From contig NZ_JADMWW010000001.1 in NCBI RefSeq assembly GCF_015548375.1, positions 223,951-272,129 on the forward strand: a DNA stretch of 48,179 bases, read 5' to 3'. Below the pieces are notes generated by a model that was not told the origin of the DNA, made no database searches, and saw nothing but the letters and a program-made list of their open reading frames with translations. Made by a program: the position numbers and the translations under genes. Positions 15,597-23,900 of the stretch are shown here, in pieces. Within the stretch, counting starts at the first letter, position 1. The number at the start of each line of letters is the position of its first letter. This DNA is from Collinsella aerofaciens. Lineage in GTDB: Bacteria > Actinomycetota > Coriobacteriia > Coriobacteriales > Coriobacteriaceae.

Positions 15597-16779
15597 CGAG
15601 AAGCGCCTCCACTCCGGGCAGGGCCTTACCCTCGACGAGCTCCATGGAAGCGCCACCACCGGTGGAGATCCAGCTCATCTTGTCGGCCAGGTTGAACTTG
15701 TTGACAGCTGCGACAGAGTCGCCACCGCCGATGATCGAGGTGCAGTCGGCCTCGGCGACAGCCTCGGCGATAGCCTGGGTGCCGTGAGCGAAGTTGTCGA
15801 ACTCGAAGACGCCCATGGGACCATTCCAGAACACAGTCTTGGCGCCCTTGACGGCCTCGGCGTAAAGCTCCTCGGTCTTGGGGCCGATGTCCATACCCTC
15901 ACGATCGTCGGGGATAGCGTCGGAAGCGACAACCTCGGGGACAGCGTCCTCGCCAAAGTGATCGGCAACGCGGTTGTCGATGGGGAGCAGAATCTTGACG
16001 CCCTTCTCCTCGGCCTTCTTGAGCATCTCGCCGGCGCGCTCGACCCAGTCCTCTTCCTTGAGGGACTGACCGACGGACAGGCCCTGAGCCAGGAAGAAGG
16101 TGTAGGCCATACCGCCACCGATGATCAGGGTGTCAGCAGAGTCGATGAGGTGATCGAGAACGCCGATCTTGGAGGAAACCTTGGAACCGCCGACGATGGC
16201 AACGAAGGGGCGCTCGGGCTCGGCGAAGATGCCGGTCAGCGTGTCGACCTCCTTCTCGAGCAGGAAGCCGGCGACGGCAGGCAGGTAAGCGGCGGGGCCC
16301 ACGACGGAACCCTGGGCGCGGTGAGCGGTGCCGAAGGCATCGAGAACGAAGACGTCACCATAGGAAGCGAGCTTCTTGGCGATCTCGGGATCGTTCTTCT
16401 TCTCACGCTTATCGAAGCGGACGTTCTCGAGAACGAGAACCTTGCCCGGCTCGACGGCAGCGACAGCCTCGGCAGCCTTCTCGCCGTAAGTGTCGGCGAC
16501 AAAGGCGACGTCGAGACCAGAGAGCTCGGCGAGCTTCTTGGCGACGGGCTCGAGGGACAGCTCGGGCTGGAAGCCGGTGCCATCGGGACGGCCGAGGTGG
16601 CTCATGAGGATGACGCGAGCATTGTGCTCAACGAGATAGTTGATGGTGGGCAGGGCAGCCTTGATACGGGTGGTGTCGCCAACGACGCCATCCTTGATAG
16701 GCACGTTAAAGTCAACGCGGACGAGAACGCGCTTGCCGTCGACATCGATGTCGCGGACGGTCTTCTTGGTAAAGGCCAT
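15589..16779 (-). CDS. pgk: Phosphoglycerate kinase
   Basis: 396 residues from ATG at 16779, preceded by GAAAGG; in-frame sequence further upstream has no ribosome site. Makes ATP from 1,3-bisphosphoglycerate. Substrate-binding RVDFNVP is near residue 20, SHLGRPDG follows, and the nucleotide part has GGSKVSSKIGVL and a C-terminal GGGDSVAAV. A 7-bp hairpin, GTCTGCC to GGCAGAC (16803-16825), lies in its leader just after the gapA terminator, so read-through or a promoter here could set its level relative to gapA. Confidence 0.96.
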   Translation of the reverse strand: MAFTKKTVRDIDVDGKRVLVRVDFNVPIKDGVVGDTTRIKAALPTINYLVEHNARVILMSHLGRPDGTGFQPELSLEPVAKKLAELSGLDVAFVADTYGEKAAEAVAAVEPGKVLVLENVRFDKREKKNDPEIAKKLASYGDVFVLDAFGTAHRAQGSVVGPAAYLPAVAGFLLEKEVDTLTGIFAEPERPFVAIVGGSKVSSKIGVLDHLIDSADTLIIGGGMAYTFFLAQGLSVGQSLKEEDWVERAGEMLKKAEEKGVKILLPIDNRVADHFGEDAVPEVVASDAIPDDREGMDIGPKTEELYAEAVKGAKTVFWNGPMGVFEFDNFAHGTQAIAEAVAEADCTSIIGGGDSVAAVNKFNLADKMSWISTGGGASMELVEGKALPGVEALLDA

Positions 16780-16834
16780 GTTTGCTTCTACCTTTCGTAC
16801 GTGTCTGCCTCCCATTACGGCAGACGATTTCTTA

Positions 16835-16880
16835 TAAAAAGGGCGCGACCCTAGGGTGTAAGCCCTATAAGGCCGCGCCC
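16835..16880 (-). terminator. Terminator between gapA and pgk
   Basis: GGGCGCG and CGCGCCC form the base of a larger stem containing a nested TAGGG/CCCTA hairpin. A T5 tract follows on the minus strand. It separates gapA from the pgk-tpiA-gpmI group. Confidence 0.8.
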
Positions 16881-16919
16881 TTCTTTAGACGCTCAACGAG
16901 CTATTCGCTAAAAGCTAAA

Positions 16920-17945
16920 TTAAGCAACGAACTTCTCGAAGTACTTGATGGTGCGGACCATCTGAGAGGTGTAGGAGTTCTCGTTGTCGTACCAAGAGGT
17001 GACCTGAACGAGGGTCTGGCCGTTGCCGAGGTCAGAGCACATGGTCTGAGTGGCGTCGAAGATGGAGCCGTGGGTCTCGCCGATGATGTCGGTGGAGACG
17101 ATGTCGTCCTCGTTGTAACCGAAGGTCTCGGAGATGGTGGCAGCGTAGGCCTTCATAGCAGCGTTGACCTCGTCGACGGTGACCTTCTTGTCAACGACAG
17201 CGTAGAGGTTGGTGATGGAGCCGGTCGGCGTCGGGACGCGCTGGGCGGCACCGATGAGTTTACCGTTGAGCTCGGGGAGAACCAGGCCGATAGCCTTGGC
17301 AGCACCGGTGGTGTTGGGGACGATGTTGACGGCGCAGGCGCGGCTACGACGCTTGTTGCCCTTGCGCTGCGGGCCGTCGAGCGGCATCTGGTCGCCAGTC
17401 CAGGCGTGAATGGTGGTCATGATGCCGGACACGATGGGAGCGAAGTCGTTCAGACCCTTGGCCATCGGGGCGAGGCAGTTGGTGGTGCATGAAGCAGCGG
17501 AGATGATGTTGTCCTCAGCGGTCAGCGTCTCATGGTTGACGTTGTACACGATGGTGGGCAGATCGCTGCCGGCCGGAGCGGAGATGACGACCTTCTTGGC
17601 GCCAGCGTTGATGTGGGCCTGAGCCTTAGCCTTGCTGGTGTAGAAGCCGGTGCACTCGAGAACGACGTCGACGTCGAGGTCGCCCCAAGGCAGGTTGTTG
17701 GCGTCGGCCTCCTTGTAGATCTTGATCTCCTTGCCGTCAACGGTGATGGAATCCTCGCCAGCAACGACCTCGTGATCGCGAGCGTAGTTGCCCTGCGTGG
17801 AGTCGTACTTCAGCAGGTAAGCGAGCATATCGGGAGAGGTGAGGTCGTTGATAGCGACGATCTCGGAGCCCTCATGACCGAACATCTGACGGAAGGCCAG
17901 ACGACCGATGCGACCGAAGCCGTTAATAGCAACCTTTACTGCCAT
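16920..17945 (-). CDS. gapA: Glyceraldehyde-3-phosphate dehydrogenase
   Basis: 341 residues from ATG at 17945 with AAGGAG at the right distance; the longer frame to 18047 is leader. Oxidises and phosphorylates glyceraldehyde-3-phosphate. The Rossmann motif is INGFGRIGR. An Asn-Asp pair at 33-34 is consistent with NAD rather than NADP use. The catalytic Cys153 is in [12 protein letters not shown], with His180 in [10 protein letters not shown]. Its own terminator follows. Confidence 0.96.
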   Translation of the reverse strand: MAVKVAINGFGRIGRLAFRQMFGHEGSEIVAINDLTSPDMLAYLLKYDSTQGNYARDHEVVAGEDSITVDGKEIKIYKEADANNLPWGDLDVDVVLECTGFYTSKAKAQAHINAGAKKVVISAPAGSDLPTIVYNVNHETLTAEDNIISAASCTTNCLAPMAKGLNDFAPIVSGIMTTIHAWTGDQMPLDGPQRKGNKRRSRACAVNIVPNTTGAAKAIGLVLPELNGKLIGAAQRVPTPTGSITNLYAVVDKKVTVDEVNAAMKAYAATISETFGYNEDDIVSTDIIGETHGSIFDATQTMCSDLGNGQTLVQVTSWYDNENSYTSQMVRTIKYFEKFVA

Positions 17946-18138
17946 TGTGTCTCCTTTCGTAAGGCCCCCGCAAGCTACAGCGCCTGCCGTTGAGGCCCAC
18001 AAACTAACCACTCGCCTAATATACCTTTTTTTTGACTTGAATTTCACGAGAATGCTCGAAATTGAAAATCAAATTTGCGTTAAAACGCTTTAAAGAATAA
18101 AATAGCAGCTAAATCCGTATATAAGTCGATACTTTAAC
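17946..18138 (-). promoter_or_regulatory. gapA upstream region with palindrome
   Basis: The -10-like TATATT at about 18016-18021 lacks a good -35. A 12-bp palindrome GCGTTAAAACGC (18077-18088) lies in AT-rich DNA upstream and could be a regulator site. WhiA ends immediately beyond. Confidence 0.35.
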
Positions 18139-19068
18139 CTACCTGTTTGCTTCAATGAGCTTTTCAAGCCGTAAAACACGATGGTAGAGGGCCGACTTCG
18201 ACAAGGGAGGGTCAGCCATCTCCCCTAAATCACGCAGCGAAAGATCGGGATAGCGCTCGCGCAGGTCGCAAAAGACCGCCAAGGCATCCGGAAGCGCATC
18301 GCGAAGGCCTCGCTGCTCGAGCTCATCGATAAGCGCAAGCTGATGCTGGGCGGCACCCGCACTTCTGGTCTGGTTGGCGAGCTCGGCGTTCACGCGACGG
18401 TTCACATCGTTCTTAACCAACTTGACCGCGCGCGCCTCCTCAATCTCGGCAACGCTGCGCTTGGCGCCAATCAGCTTTAATAGATGCTCGATTTCCTCGG
18501 CGCTCTTAATGTACACGGCATATGACCCCCGCCGTGCATTAACACGAGCATGGACCCCAATCTGCTCCAACAGATCGCAAAGCCCCTTGGCATATTGCTC
18601 GCCCTGCACAGCGATCTCCAAATGAAAATCGCCGCGTGGATCGGCCACGAAGCCGCCCGCGATGAGCGCGCCGCGGATATAGGCAAGTCTACAGCAAGGA
18701 CGGGCAACGATATGTCGGGGTACGCCGGCGACAAGTCCTCCCCTACGGTCGAGGATACCCAGCAGAACCAAGGCCTTATCCAGGTCTGGCTGATCAGGCA
18801 AGGTGATGAGGTAGTTTCGAACCTTATGCAAGACAGATTTACGGACGGTGAACTCCGTTTTGAGCTTAAGGATACGATGCGTCAGCGTGATCATCGTGCG
18901 CGCGACGGCTCCCGTCTCAGTCGCAACCGTCAAACGATACCGCCCAGAGCCGGTAAGCGAGAGCGTACCGCTCACGCGCGTGAGGGCGGCAAGCGTCGAC
19001 AAGTCGCAGTATTCACATTCGGGTTCGCAGCGCGCGAGCTCGTCACGCACCTCGGCGGTAAACGACAT
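18139..19068 (-). CDS. whiA: WhiA, sporulation/cell-division regulator homologue
   Basis: 309 residues. WhiA combines a LAGLIDADG-type domain (about 10-210) with a C-terminal helix-turn-helix (about 225-305). It is conserved in Gram-positives, where it affects division and, in Streptomyces, sporulation transcription. Recognisable blocks are CCRLAYIRGALIAGGFVADP and the end LRDLGEMADPPLSKSALYHR. It starts 6 bp after rapZ, so the two are one transcript. The usual yvcK gene between them is missing. Confidence 0.93.
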   Translation of the reverse strand: MSFTAEVRDELARCEPECEYCDLSTLAALTRVSGTLSLTGSGRYRLTVATETGAVARTMITLTHRILKLKTEFTVRKSVLHKVRNYLITLPDQPDLDKALVLLGILDRRGGLVAGVPRHIVARPCCRLAYIRGALIAGGFVADPRGDFHLEIAVQGEQYAKGLCDLLEQIGVHARVNARRGSYAVYIKSAEEIEHLLKLIGAKRSVAEIEEARAVKLVKNDVNRRVNAELANQTRSAGAAQHQLALIDELEQRGLRDALPDALAVFCDLRERYPDLSLRDLGEMADPPLSKSALYHRVLRLEKLIEANR

Positions 19069-19074
19069 GCAGGC

Positions 19075-19977
19075 CTATGCCTTCGTGTTAGCGCGCGACA
19101 GGTCGCGGTGGGAGATGCTCACATGATACTGAGCGCCTTCCAGGTAACGGGCCGTGGCCTCGGCAATGGCAACGCTGCGGTGCTGGCCGCCCGTGCAGCC
19201 GATGGCGATAGAAAGCTGTGGCTTGCCCTCCGCGATATAGCCCGGCATCACCGTATCGAGCAGCTGTGTCCAAGCCTTCCAAAACTCCTGCGTCTTGGGA
19301 TGGTCCAGAACAAAATCGGAGACCTTTTTATCGAGACCGGTCATCGTGCGCATCTCGGGATCGTAGAACGGATTAGGCAGGAAGCGGACGTCGATCATAA
19401 TGTCCGCCTCGACGGGCATGCCGTGCTTAAAGCCAAACGAGAACACGTGGACGTCCATGAGCTGCTGGTCGGACAGCTCGGAAAATGCCATACGTAGCTT
19501 GTTGCGCAGCGCAGAGGTGCGCAGACGGCTCGTGTCGATAATCATATCGGCTCGGTCGCGCACGCCCTGAAGCTGAAGGCGCTCGCGCTGAATGGCATCG
19601 GCCGTAGTCTCCCCCGGCTTGGCAATGGGATGACGGCGGCGATTTTCGCTGTAGCGACGAATCAGCACCTCGTCAGAAGCCTCCAGGAACACGATGTCGC
19701 AGCTCATCTCGCGCTCTTCGAGCGCGGCGACCGCATCGAGCAACTCGTCAAACAGTCCCTGGCTACGCAAATCGCAGGTGACAGCGAGATGCCTGCCCAC
19801 GCCCGTATTGATGCCGACGAGCTCGGCAAGCTGGGCGATGAGACGCGGAGGCAGGTTATCGATGCAAAAATAGCCCATGTCCTCGAACACGTGCATGGCC
19901 TGTGTGCGGCCCGATCCGGACATTCCGGTGATGATGACGATATCGGGGATGCGCTCCGAGCGCTCCGCCGCATCCAT
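19075..19977 (-). CDS. rapZ: RapZ/YvcJ nucleotide-binding protein
   Basis: 300 residues from ATG at 19977 with GGGAGA upstream. The P-loop reads GMSGSGRTQ, with Arg where most P-loops have Lys; this variant is usual in actinobacterial RapZ. Other family blocks are FCIDNLPP, DVRFLPNPFYDPEMR and the C-terminal IAIGCTGGQHRSV. In E. coli RapZ delivers the GlmZ RNA for decay and senses GlcN-6-P; its role in Gram-positives is less defined. It follows the nan operon terminator by about 30 bp, so some read-through from nanE is possible. Confidence 0.93.
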   Translation of the reverse strand: MDAAERSERIPDIVIITGMSGSGRTQAMHVFEDMGYFCIDNLPPRLIAQLAELVGINTGVGRHLAVTCDLRSQGLFDELLDAVAALEEREMSCDIVFLEASDEVLIRRYSENRRRHPIAKPGETTADAIQRERLQLQGVRDRADMIIDTSRLRTSALRNKLRMAFSELSDQQLMDVHVFSFGFKHGMPVEADIMIDVRFLPNPFYDPEMRTMTGLDKKVSDFVLDHPKTQEFWKAWTQLLDTVMPGYIAEGKPQLSIAIGCTGGQHRSVAIAEATARYLEGAQYHVSISHRDLSRANTKA

Positions 19978-20007
19978 GGCATCTCCCTTTTGCATGTGCT
20001 GCCTCCC

Positions 20008-20045
20008 GAAAACAAGCGCGGGACCCAGCAACCCGGATCCCGCGC
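20008..20045 (-). terminator. Terminator at the end of the nan operon
   Basis: GCGCGGGA and TCCCGCGC form an 8-bp stem with a 14-nt loop, followed on the minus strand by TTGTTTTC. It lies between nanE and rapZ. Confidence 0.65.
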
Positions 20046-20096
20046 GGTCAATTGCCTAAATTGAGTATACCGCCCCGAGCGGATACGAGGCCTGTC

Positions 20097-20783
20097 TTAC
20101 GCCTCAAGCGCAGCCTTGAACCAACTTGTAATACTCGTGGGGTGCGTGATGGCGGTGCCGACGACAACGGCCCAGGCGCCCGCATCAATCGCGGCGCGGG
20201 CCTCCTCGGGCGTGTGCACGCGGCCCTCGCAGATGATGGGAAGACCGGGGAATTCCTCGGTCGCCTGACGCAGAAGCGGCAGATCGGGGCCATCGGCCAT
20301 GGTGCAGTCGATAGCGGCAACACCATGAGAAAGCGTGGTGGACACCAGGTCGAAGCCCATGTCGACAGCACGACGAACATCCTCGATGGTGGCACAGTCG
20401 GCCATCAGGAGCACGCCCTCCTCGTGCAGCGGACGGAAGGTGTCCTCGACCGACTTGCCATCGGGACGCGGGCGATCGGTGGCGTCAATCGCCACGATAT
20501 CGGCACCCGCGGCAACGCAGGCGCGAGCGTGGCGCAGCGTCGGCGTGATGTAGACGCCCTCGTGCCCATCCTTCCACAGGCCGATAACAGGAACCTCACA
20601 GCGGCCCTTAATGGCGGCGATGTCGGCAAGGCCCTGGCAGCGAATGGCGGCGGCGCCGCCGAGCTCGCAAGCGCGAGACATTTGAGCCATGGTCTCGGGC
20701 GTACGAAGCGGCTCGCCCATATACGCCTGAACGCTCACGACGAGCTTGCCCTTCAGGGATTGAATCAAAGGATCAACGGTCAT
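20097..20783 (-). CDS. nanE: N-acetylmannosamine-6-phosphate 2-epimerase NanE
   Basis: 228 residues from ATG at 20783. Converts ManNAc-6-P to GlcNAc-6-P, the last dedicated step of sialic acid breakdown. A TIM-barrel of the NanE family: VSVQAYMGEPL at the N-terminus, the Lys of GLWKDGHEGVYITP, ADCATIEDVRRA, and the Glu of ICEGRVHTPEEARAA. It follows nanK across a long palindrome. nagA and nagB, needed to carry on to fructose-6-P, are not in this window. Confidence 0.94.
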   Translation of the reverse strand: MTVDPLIQSLKGKLVVSVQAYMGEPLRTPETMAQMSRACELGGAAAIRCQGLADIAAIKGRCEVPVIGLWKDGHEGVYITPTLRHARACVAAGADIVAIDATDRPRPDGKSVEDTFRPLHEEGVLLMADCATIEDVRRAVDMGFDLVSTTLSHGVAAIDCTMADGPDLPLLRQATEEFPGLPIICEGRVHTPEEARAAIDAGAWAVVVGTAITHPTSITSWFKAALEA

Positions 20784-20809
20784 GTTCGACTCAACCTTTC
20801 TCAAAACAG

Positions 20810-20905
20810 CCTTCTGAGACACCGCACCTTGACGTTAAAACCGTCGCTCGCGTACCGAAGTACGCTTCGCTCCTCTTTCACGTCAATCTGCGGCACCTCA
20901 GAAGG
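20810..20905. repeat. Nested 96-bp palindrome between nanK and nanE
   Basis: Outer arms of 25 bp (20810-20834 and 20881-20905) match at 20 of 25 positions, starting with 9 perfect pairs, CCTTCTGAG. Inside is a second hairpin, on the minus strand GCGTAC-TTCG-GTACGC (20850-20865), with a cUUCGg tetraloop. This favours an RNA role in the nan transcript such as processing or stability. It fills almost the whole gap. Confidence 0.75.
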
Positions 20906-20923
20906 CGCACTTGGTAGTTATGT

Positions 20924-21889
20924 TTACTTCAACGATGCAAGAAGGTGTTCGGCGGCACCGATGAGCGGAGCATCGCCCTCCAGAGAACCGATGAGGATCG
21001 GCGTGTCCTGAAGCGGATCGAGCGCCTGGCTGGCATAGCCCTCGTGCACCGAATCCTTCCACGTCTGCGAACGCCAATCGGGACCTTGGTGAATCACGCC
21101 GCCCGAAAGCACGATGACCTCAGGGTCCAGGATGTTAGCGAGCGAGCCCAAGCTGGCCCCCAGCGCAAAGCCGGCGTCATGGATGACCTCGGTCGCCTTT
21201 GCGTCGCCCGCACGGCACAGATCGTTCACATCGCGACCGACCGAAGGACGGCTGGGGTCGACGCGGCCAAAACGCTCATCGTACATTCGACCAATGGAAG
21301 TGCCCGAAGCAACCGACTCCAGATGGCCGGAACGCCCGCAGGCGCAGGGAATGCCGGCGGCAGCCGAACACTCAATGTGGCCCATATGACCGGCAGCACC
21401 ATGGAAGCCCTGCATCACGCGGCCGCTCTCGACATATGCGCCGCCGATGCCCGTGCCGATGCCAAGACACAAGACGGAGAACTTGCCCTTGCCGACGCCC
21501 CAGTGGGCCTCGCCCAGAGCATGAGCCTGCACGTCGCCCACAACGGCAACGGGAAGACCGAGGTCCTCGCGCAGACGCGGCCCCAACTGAACGCCGGACC
21601 AGCCGGGCATGATCTCATTGGCATACGCGATGGCGCCCGTCTTGGGATCGACGACGCCGGCGGCGCCGATACCGACGCCAAGGACCTCGACATCGGGATT
21701 CGCCTCGAGAGCGGCCTTGATGGACGCCTCGATACGCTGGAAGACGGCCTCGCCGCCCTCTTGGGCCTCGGTGGGAACCTCGGCCTCAAAGACGGGACGG
21801 GGCACACTACCGTCAGCCGGGTACTCCATGATGGCAGTCGCGATCTTAGTTCCGCCGATATCGACAGAGCAGACGTACTTGTTCTCCAT
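20924..21889 (-). CDS. nanK: ROK-family N-acetylmannosamine kinase
   Basis: 321 residues from ATG at 21889, with AAGGAG upstream. Phosphorylates ManNAc with ATP. The phosphate loop DIGGTK is at 10-15, and the catalytic Asp is in VVGDVQAHALGEA. The ROK zinc motif reads GHMGHIE then CACGRSGHLE, where His replaces the usual third Cys; His can also bind zinc. Glucokinase is an alternative from sequence alone, but placement between nanA and nanE makes ManNAc the likely substrate. Confidence 0.85.
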   Translation of the reverse strand: MENKYVCSVDIGGTKIATAIMEYPADGSVPRPVFEAEVPTEAQEGGEAVFQRIEASIKAALEANPDVEVLGVGIGAAGVVDPKTGAIAYANEIMPGWSGVQLGPRLREDLGLPVAVVGDVQAHALGEAHWGVGKGKFSVLCLGIGTGIGGAYVESGRVMQGFHGAAGHMGHIECSAAAGIPCACGRSGHLESVASGTSIGRMYDERFGRVDPSRPSVGRDVNDLCRAGDAKATEVIHDAGFALGASLGSLANILDPEVIVLSGGVIHQGPDWRSQTWKDSVHEGYASQALDPLQDTPILIGSLEGDAPLIGAAEHLLASLK

Positions 21890-21963
21890 GTCGCTCTCCT
21901 TAGGAGATAAAAACAACTACAGGAAATGAAGGCTGCGTTATCGCCGCAGCTTGGTAAAGGTTT

Positions 21964-22053
21964 CCCGGGTGTCCGAGGTTGGGGTGAAAGCGGTCGGGCG
22001 TTGACCTAATGGGTCACGCTCGACCGCTTGAGCCCCAAGATCGGGTGCCCGGG
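21964..22053. repeat. 90-bp palindrome between nanA and nanK
   Basis: Two 43-bp arms around a TAAT loop. Paired blocks are CCCGGG, CCGA/TCGG, TTGGGG/CCCCAA and AAGCGGTCG/CGACCGCTT, broken by short bubbles. It starts 6 bp after the nanA stop codon. The tail is not T-rich, so it is not a classic terminator. A smaller GCTGCG...CGCAGC hairpin lies at about 21932-21950. Confidence 0.75.
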
Positions 22054-22059
22054 GAAGCT

Positions 22060-22980
22060 TTACAGGAGACCGTTGTCCTGGAGGACCTTCTTAATAGCCT
22101 CGACGTTCTCGCCGGTCATGGCCTTCACCGGGCGCGGCATGGTCGGGCTGTCGAAGATACCCATGAGGTTCATAGCGGTCTTGAAGGCGCCGACGCCACC
22201 GGCATAGCCCTGGACGCCCGAGGTGACATCCCAGATATGCGAAATCTCATTGAGGCGATCCTGCTCGGCCTTGACGGTAGCCCAGTCACCAGCCTGAGCG
22301 GCCTTCCACTGACGCACGTAGCCCTCGGGCTCAACGTTGGCGAGACCCGGGACGGAACCGTCGGCGCCACCGAGGTAAGCGCCGTCGACAACAACCTCGT
22401 GACCGGTGAGGATGCTCATCGGATGGCCGTTCTTCTCGTTCTCCTGAACGAGGTAGCGGAACGAGATGTCATCACCCGAGGAATCCTTGACGCCGGCCAG
22501 AACGCCCTCGGCACCGAGCTTGGCAAGGAGCTTCCAGGGGAGCTTGGTGTGGACACACACGGGGATGTCGTAGGCGAAGATGGGCAGGTCGAGTTCCTCA
22601 TGCAGGATGCGGAAGTGCTCCTCGACCTCGGTCATGCCCTGCAGGGCATAGAACGGGCAGGTGGCGACGAGAGCATCGGCGCCCAGCTCCTGAGCGACCT
22701 TACCGTGCTCGATCATGCGCTCGGTCTCGGTGTCGATGATGCCGACCAGAACGGGAACGCGGTGGTCGACGATACGGACGGCCTCGGCGATGATCTGACG
22801 GCGACGCTCGTCGGTGGAGAAGACGACCTCGCCCGAGGAGCCCAGGAAGAACAAGCCATCGACGCCGGCATCGATCATGCGGTTGATGCTGCGCTCAAAG
22901 GAGGCAACGTCGAGCTGGTGATCTTCGGTATCGGGAACAACGACGGGAGGGATAACGCCGGTGAATTTCTGAGTTGCCAC
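22060..22980 (-). CDS. nanA: N-acetylneuraminate lyase NanA
   Basis: 306 residues from a GTG at 22980 with AAGGAGA just upstream; the longer frame has no ribosome site. Splits sialic acid to ManNAc and pyruvate. A DapA/NAL TIM-barrel: FLGSSGEV (47-51 is the carboxylate loop), the catalytic Tyr137 in AYDIPVC, and the Schiff-base Lys165 in AGVKDSS, the same numbers as in E. coli NanA. The sugar-binding loop reads TGHE instead of GYDE, so sequence alone would allow another keto-acid aldolase. Context decides for sialic acid. Confidence 0.87.
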   Translation of the reverse strand: MATQKFTGVIPPVVVPDTEDHQLDVASFERSINRMIDAGVDGLFFLGSSGEVVFSTDERRRQIIAEAVRIVDHRVPVLVGIIDTETERMIEHGKVAQELGADALVATCPFYALQGMTEVEEHFRILHEELDLPIFAYDIPVCVHTKLPWKLLAKLGAEGVLAGVKDSSGDDISFRYLVQENEKNGHPMSILTGHEVVVDGAYLGGADGSVPGLANVEPEGYVRQWKAAQAGDWATVKAEQDRLNEISHIWDVTSGVQGYAGGVGAFKTAMNLMGIFDSPTMPRPVKAMTGENVEAIKKVLQDNGLL

Positions 22981-23048
22981 AAGAATCTCCTTAGTTGTCT
23001 GGCGGGCAGCCCTATGCCGCCCACTCTTGTTGGCAGTGTCCAGGCCGC

Positions 23049-23900
23049 CTAGGCCAAAGAACACGGGTAGAACGTTTGGTTAAAGAAGTCGACGACTTCG
23101 TTTTCGAACGCATTGATGCGCTCGTGAGCGTATTTGGCATAGACGATATGCCTCCGGTCACACTCAAGACCGTTGAATACGGCAAACTGGCCCTTGGGGT
23201 CGCTCGCGGCATCCATGAGCGATGTGCCCATGAGCACCGATCCGCGCACCCGAGACGACAGCGCCTCAAGGCCACCGGGAATTGGATTGGCAACCGCCGT
23301 GCAGGCGAGGCCCCGCTCGTCCAGAGCAGAAACCGCCAGCGCGACTCCGCCGCCAAGGCCCTCGCCCCATGCAAAGATGCGGTCGGGGTCCATGCCATCA
23401 AGATTGCGCGCCACCTTCGCCAACGCGCAACCCCAACGGACGCGCTCGACAAAAGCGGACGAAGAAATCCCCCGCTGCAGGTCGTCCGCACCAGCAACAT
23501 CGTCATCCAGCGCGAGGACGGCATACCCCATGGCGGCAAATCTCGTCATGTGATGCCAGCCGCGCACAGGCCGATCGATGTCGTGGAACATCAGGCACAG
23601 CGGCACGCGCTCAGATACTCGGGCACGACCGACAGGCTCGATCAAACGAGCGTGAATCGCATCGTCACCGAGCTCAAAGGAGACCTCCGAGTAACGGGCG
23701 CAGGGGTTAACAAAGTCAATCGCCGTAATGGCCAGGCCTTGAATCTCAAGATTCGAAGCGCATGTCTCTAAATCAGAAACATCTGCTTGGACATCACCGC
23801 GCCAGTCCCGATATTCTGCGAGCCTTGACGAAACCGTTCCAGGAATTCCCACGAGCCCGGGGACAATCAGCTCGTCAACATTGCTCTCGCACTTAGACAT
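23049..23900 (-). CDS. CE7-esterase homologue lacking the catalytic serine
   Basis: 283 residues. Weakly but collinearly related to the esterase encoded directly upstream, with which it overlaps by 8 bp. The nucleophile elbow GASQGGG of the neighbour is here GEGLGGG, so Ser is replaced by Gly181. The oxyanion segment HGYPGASRSW has become HDIDRPVRGW. The aligned Asp230 (GTSLMDAASDPKGQFAVFN) and His259 (YAHERINAF) remain. The frame is intact and has a strong ribosome site, so it looks maintained rather than decaying. It may be a non-catalytic binding or regulatory partner; its function is unknown. Confidence 0.75.
   Translation of the reverse strand: MSKCESNVDELIVPGLVGIPGTVSSRLAEYRDWRGDVQADVSDLETCASNLEIQGLAITAIDFVNPCARYSEVSFELGDDAIHARLIEPVGRARVSERVPLCLMFHDIDRPVRGWHHMTRFAAMGYAVLALDDDVAGADDLQRGISSSAFVERVRWGCALAKVARNLDGMDPDRIFAWGEGLGGGVALAVSALDERGLACTAVANPIPGGLEALSSRVRGSVLMGTSLMDAASDPKGQFAVFNGLECDRRHIVYAKYAHERINAFENEVVDFFNQTFYPCSLA

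Noticed and set aside
16781-16830. Riboswitch in the pgk leader
   Set aside because: Only a 7-bp hairpin is present and the leader is too short for a known riboswitch.
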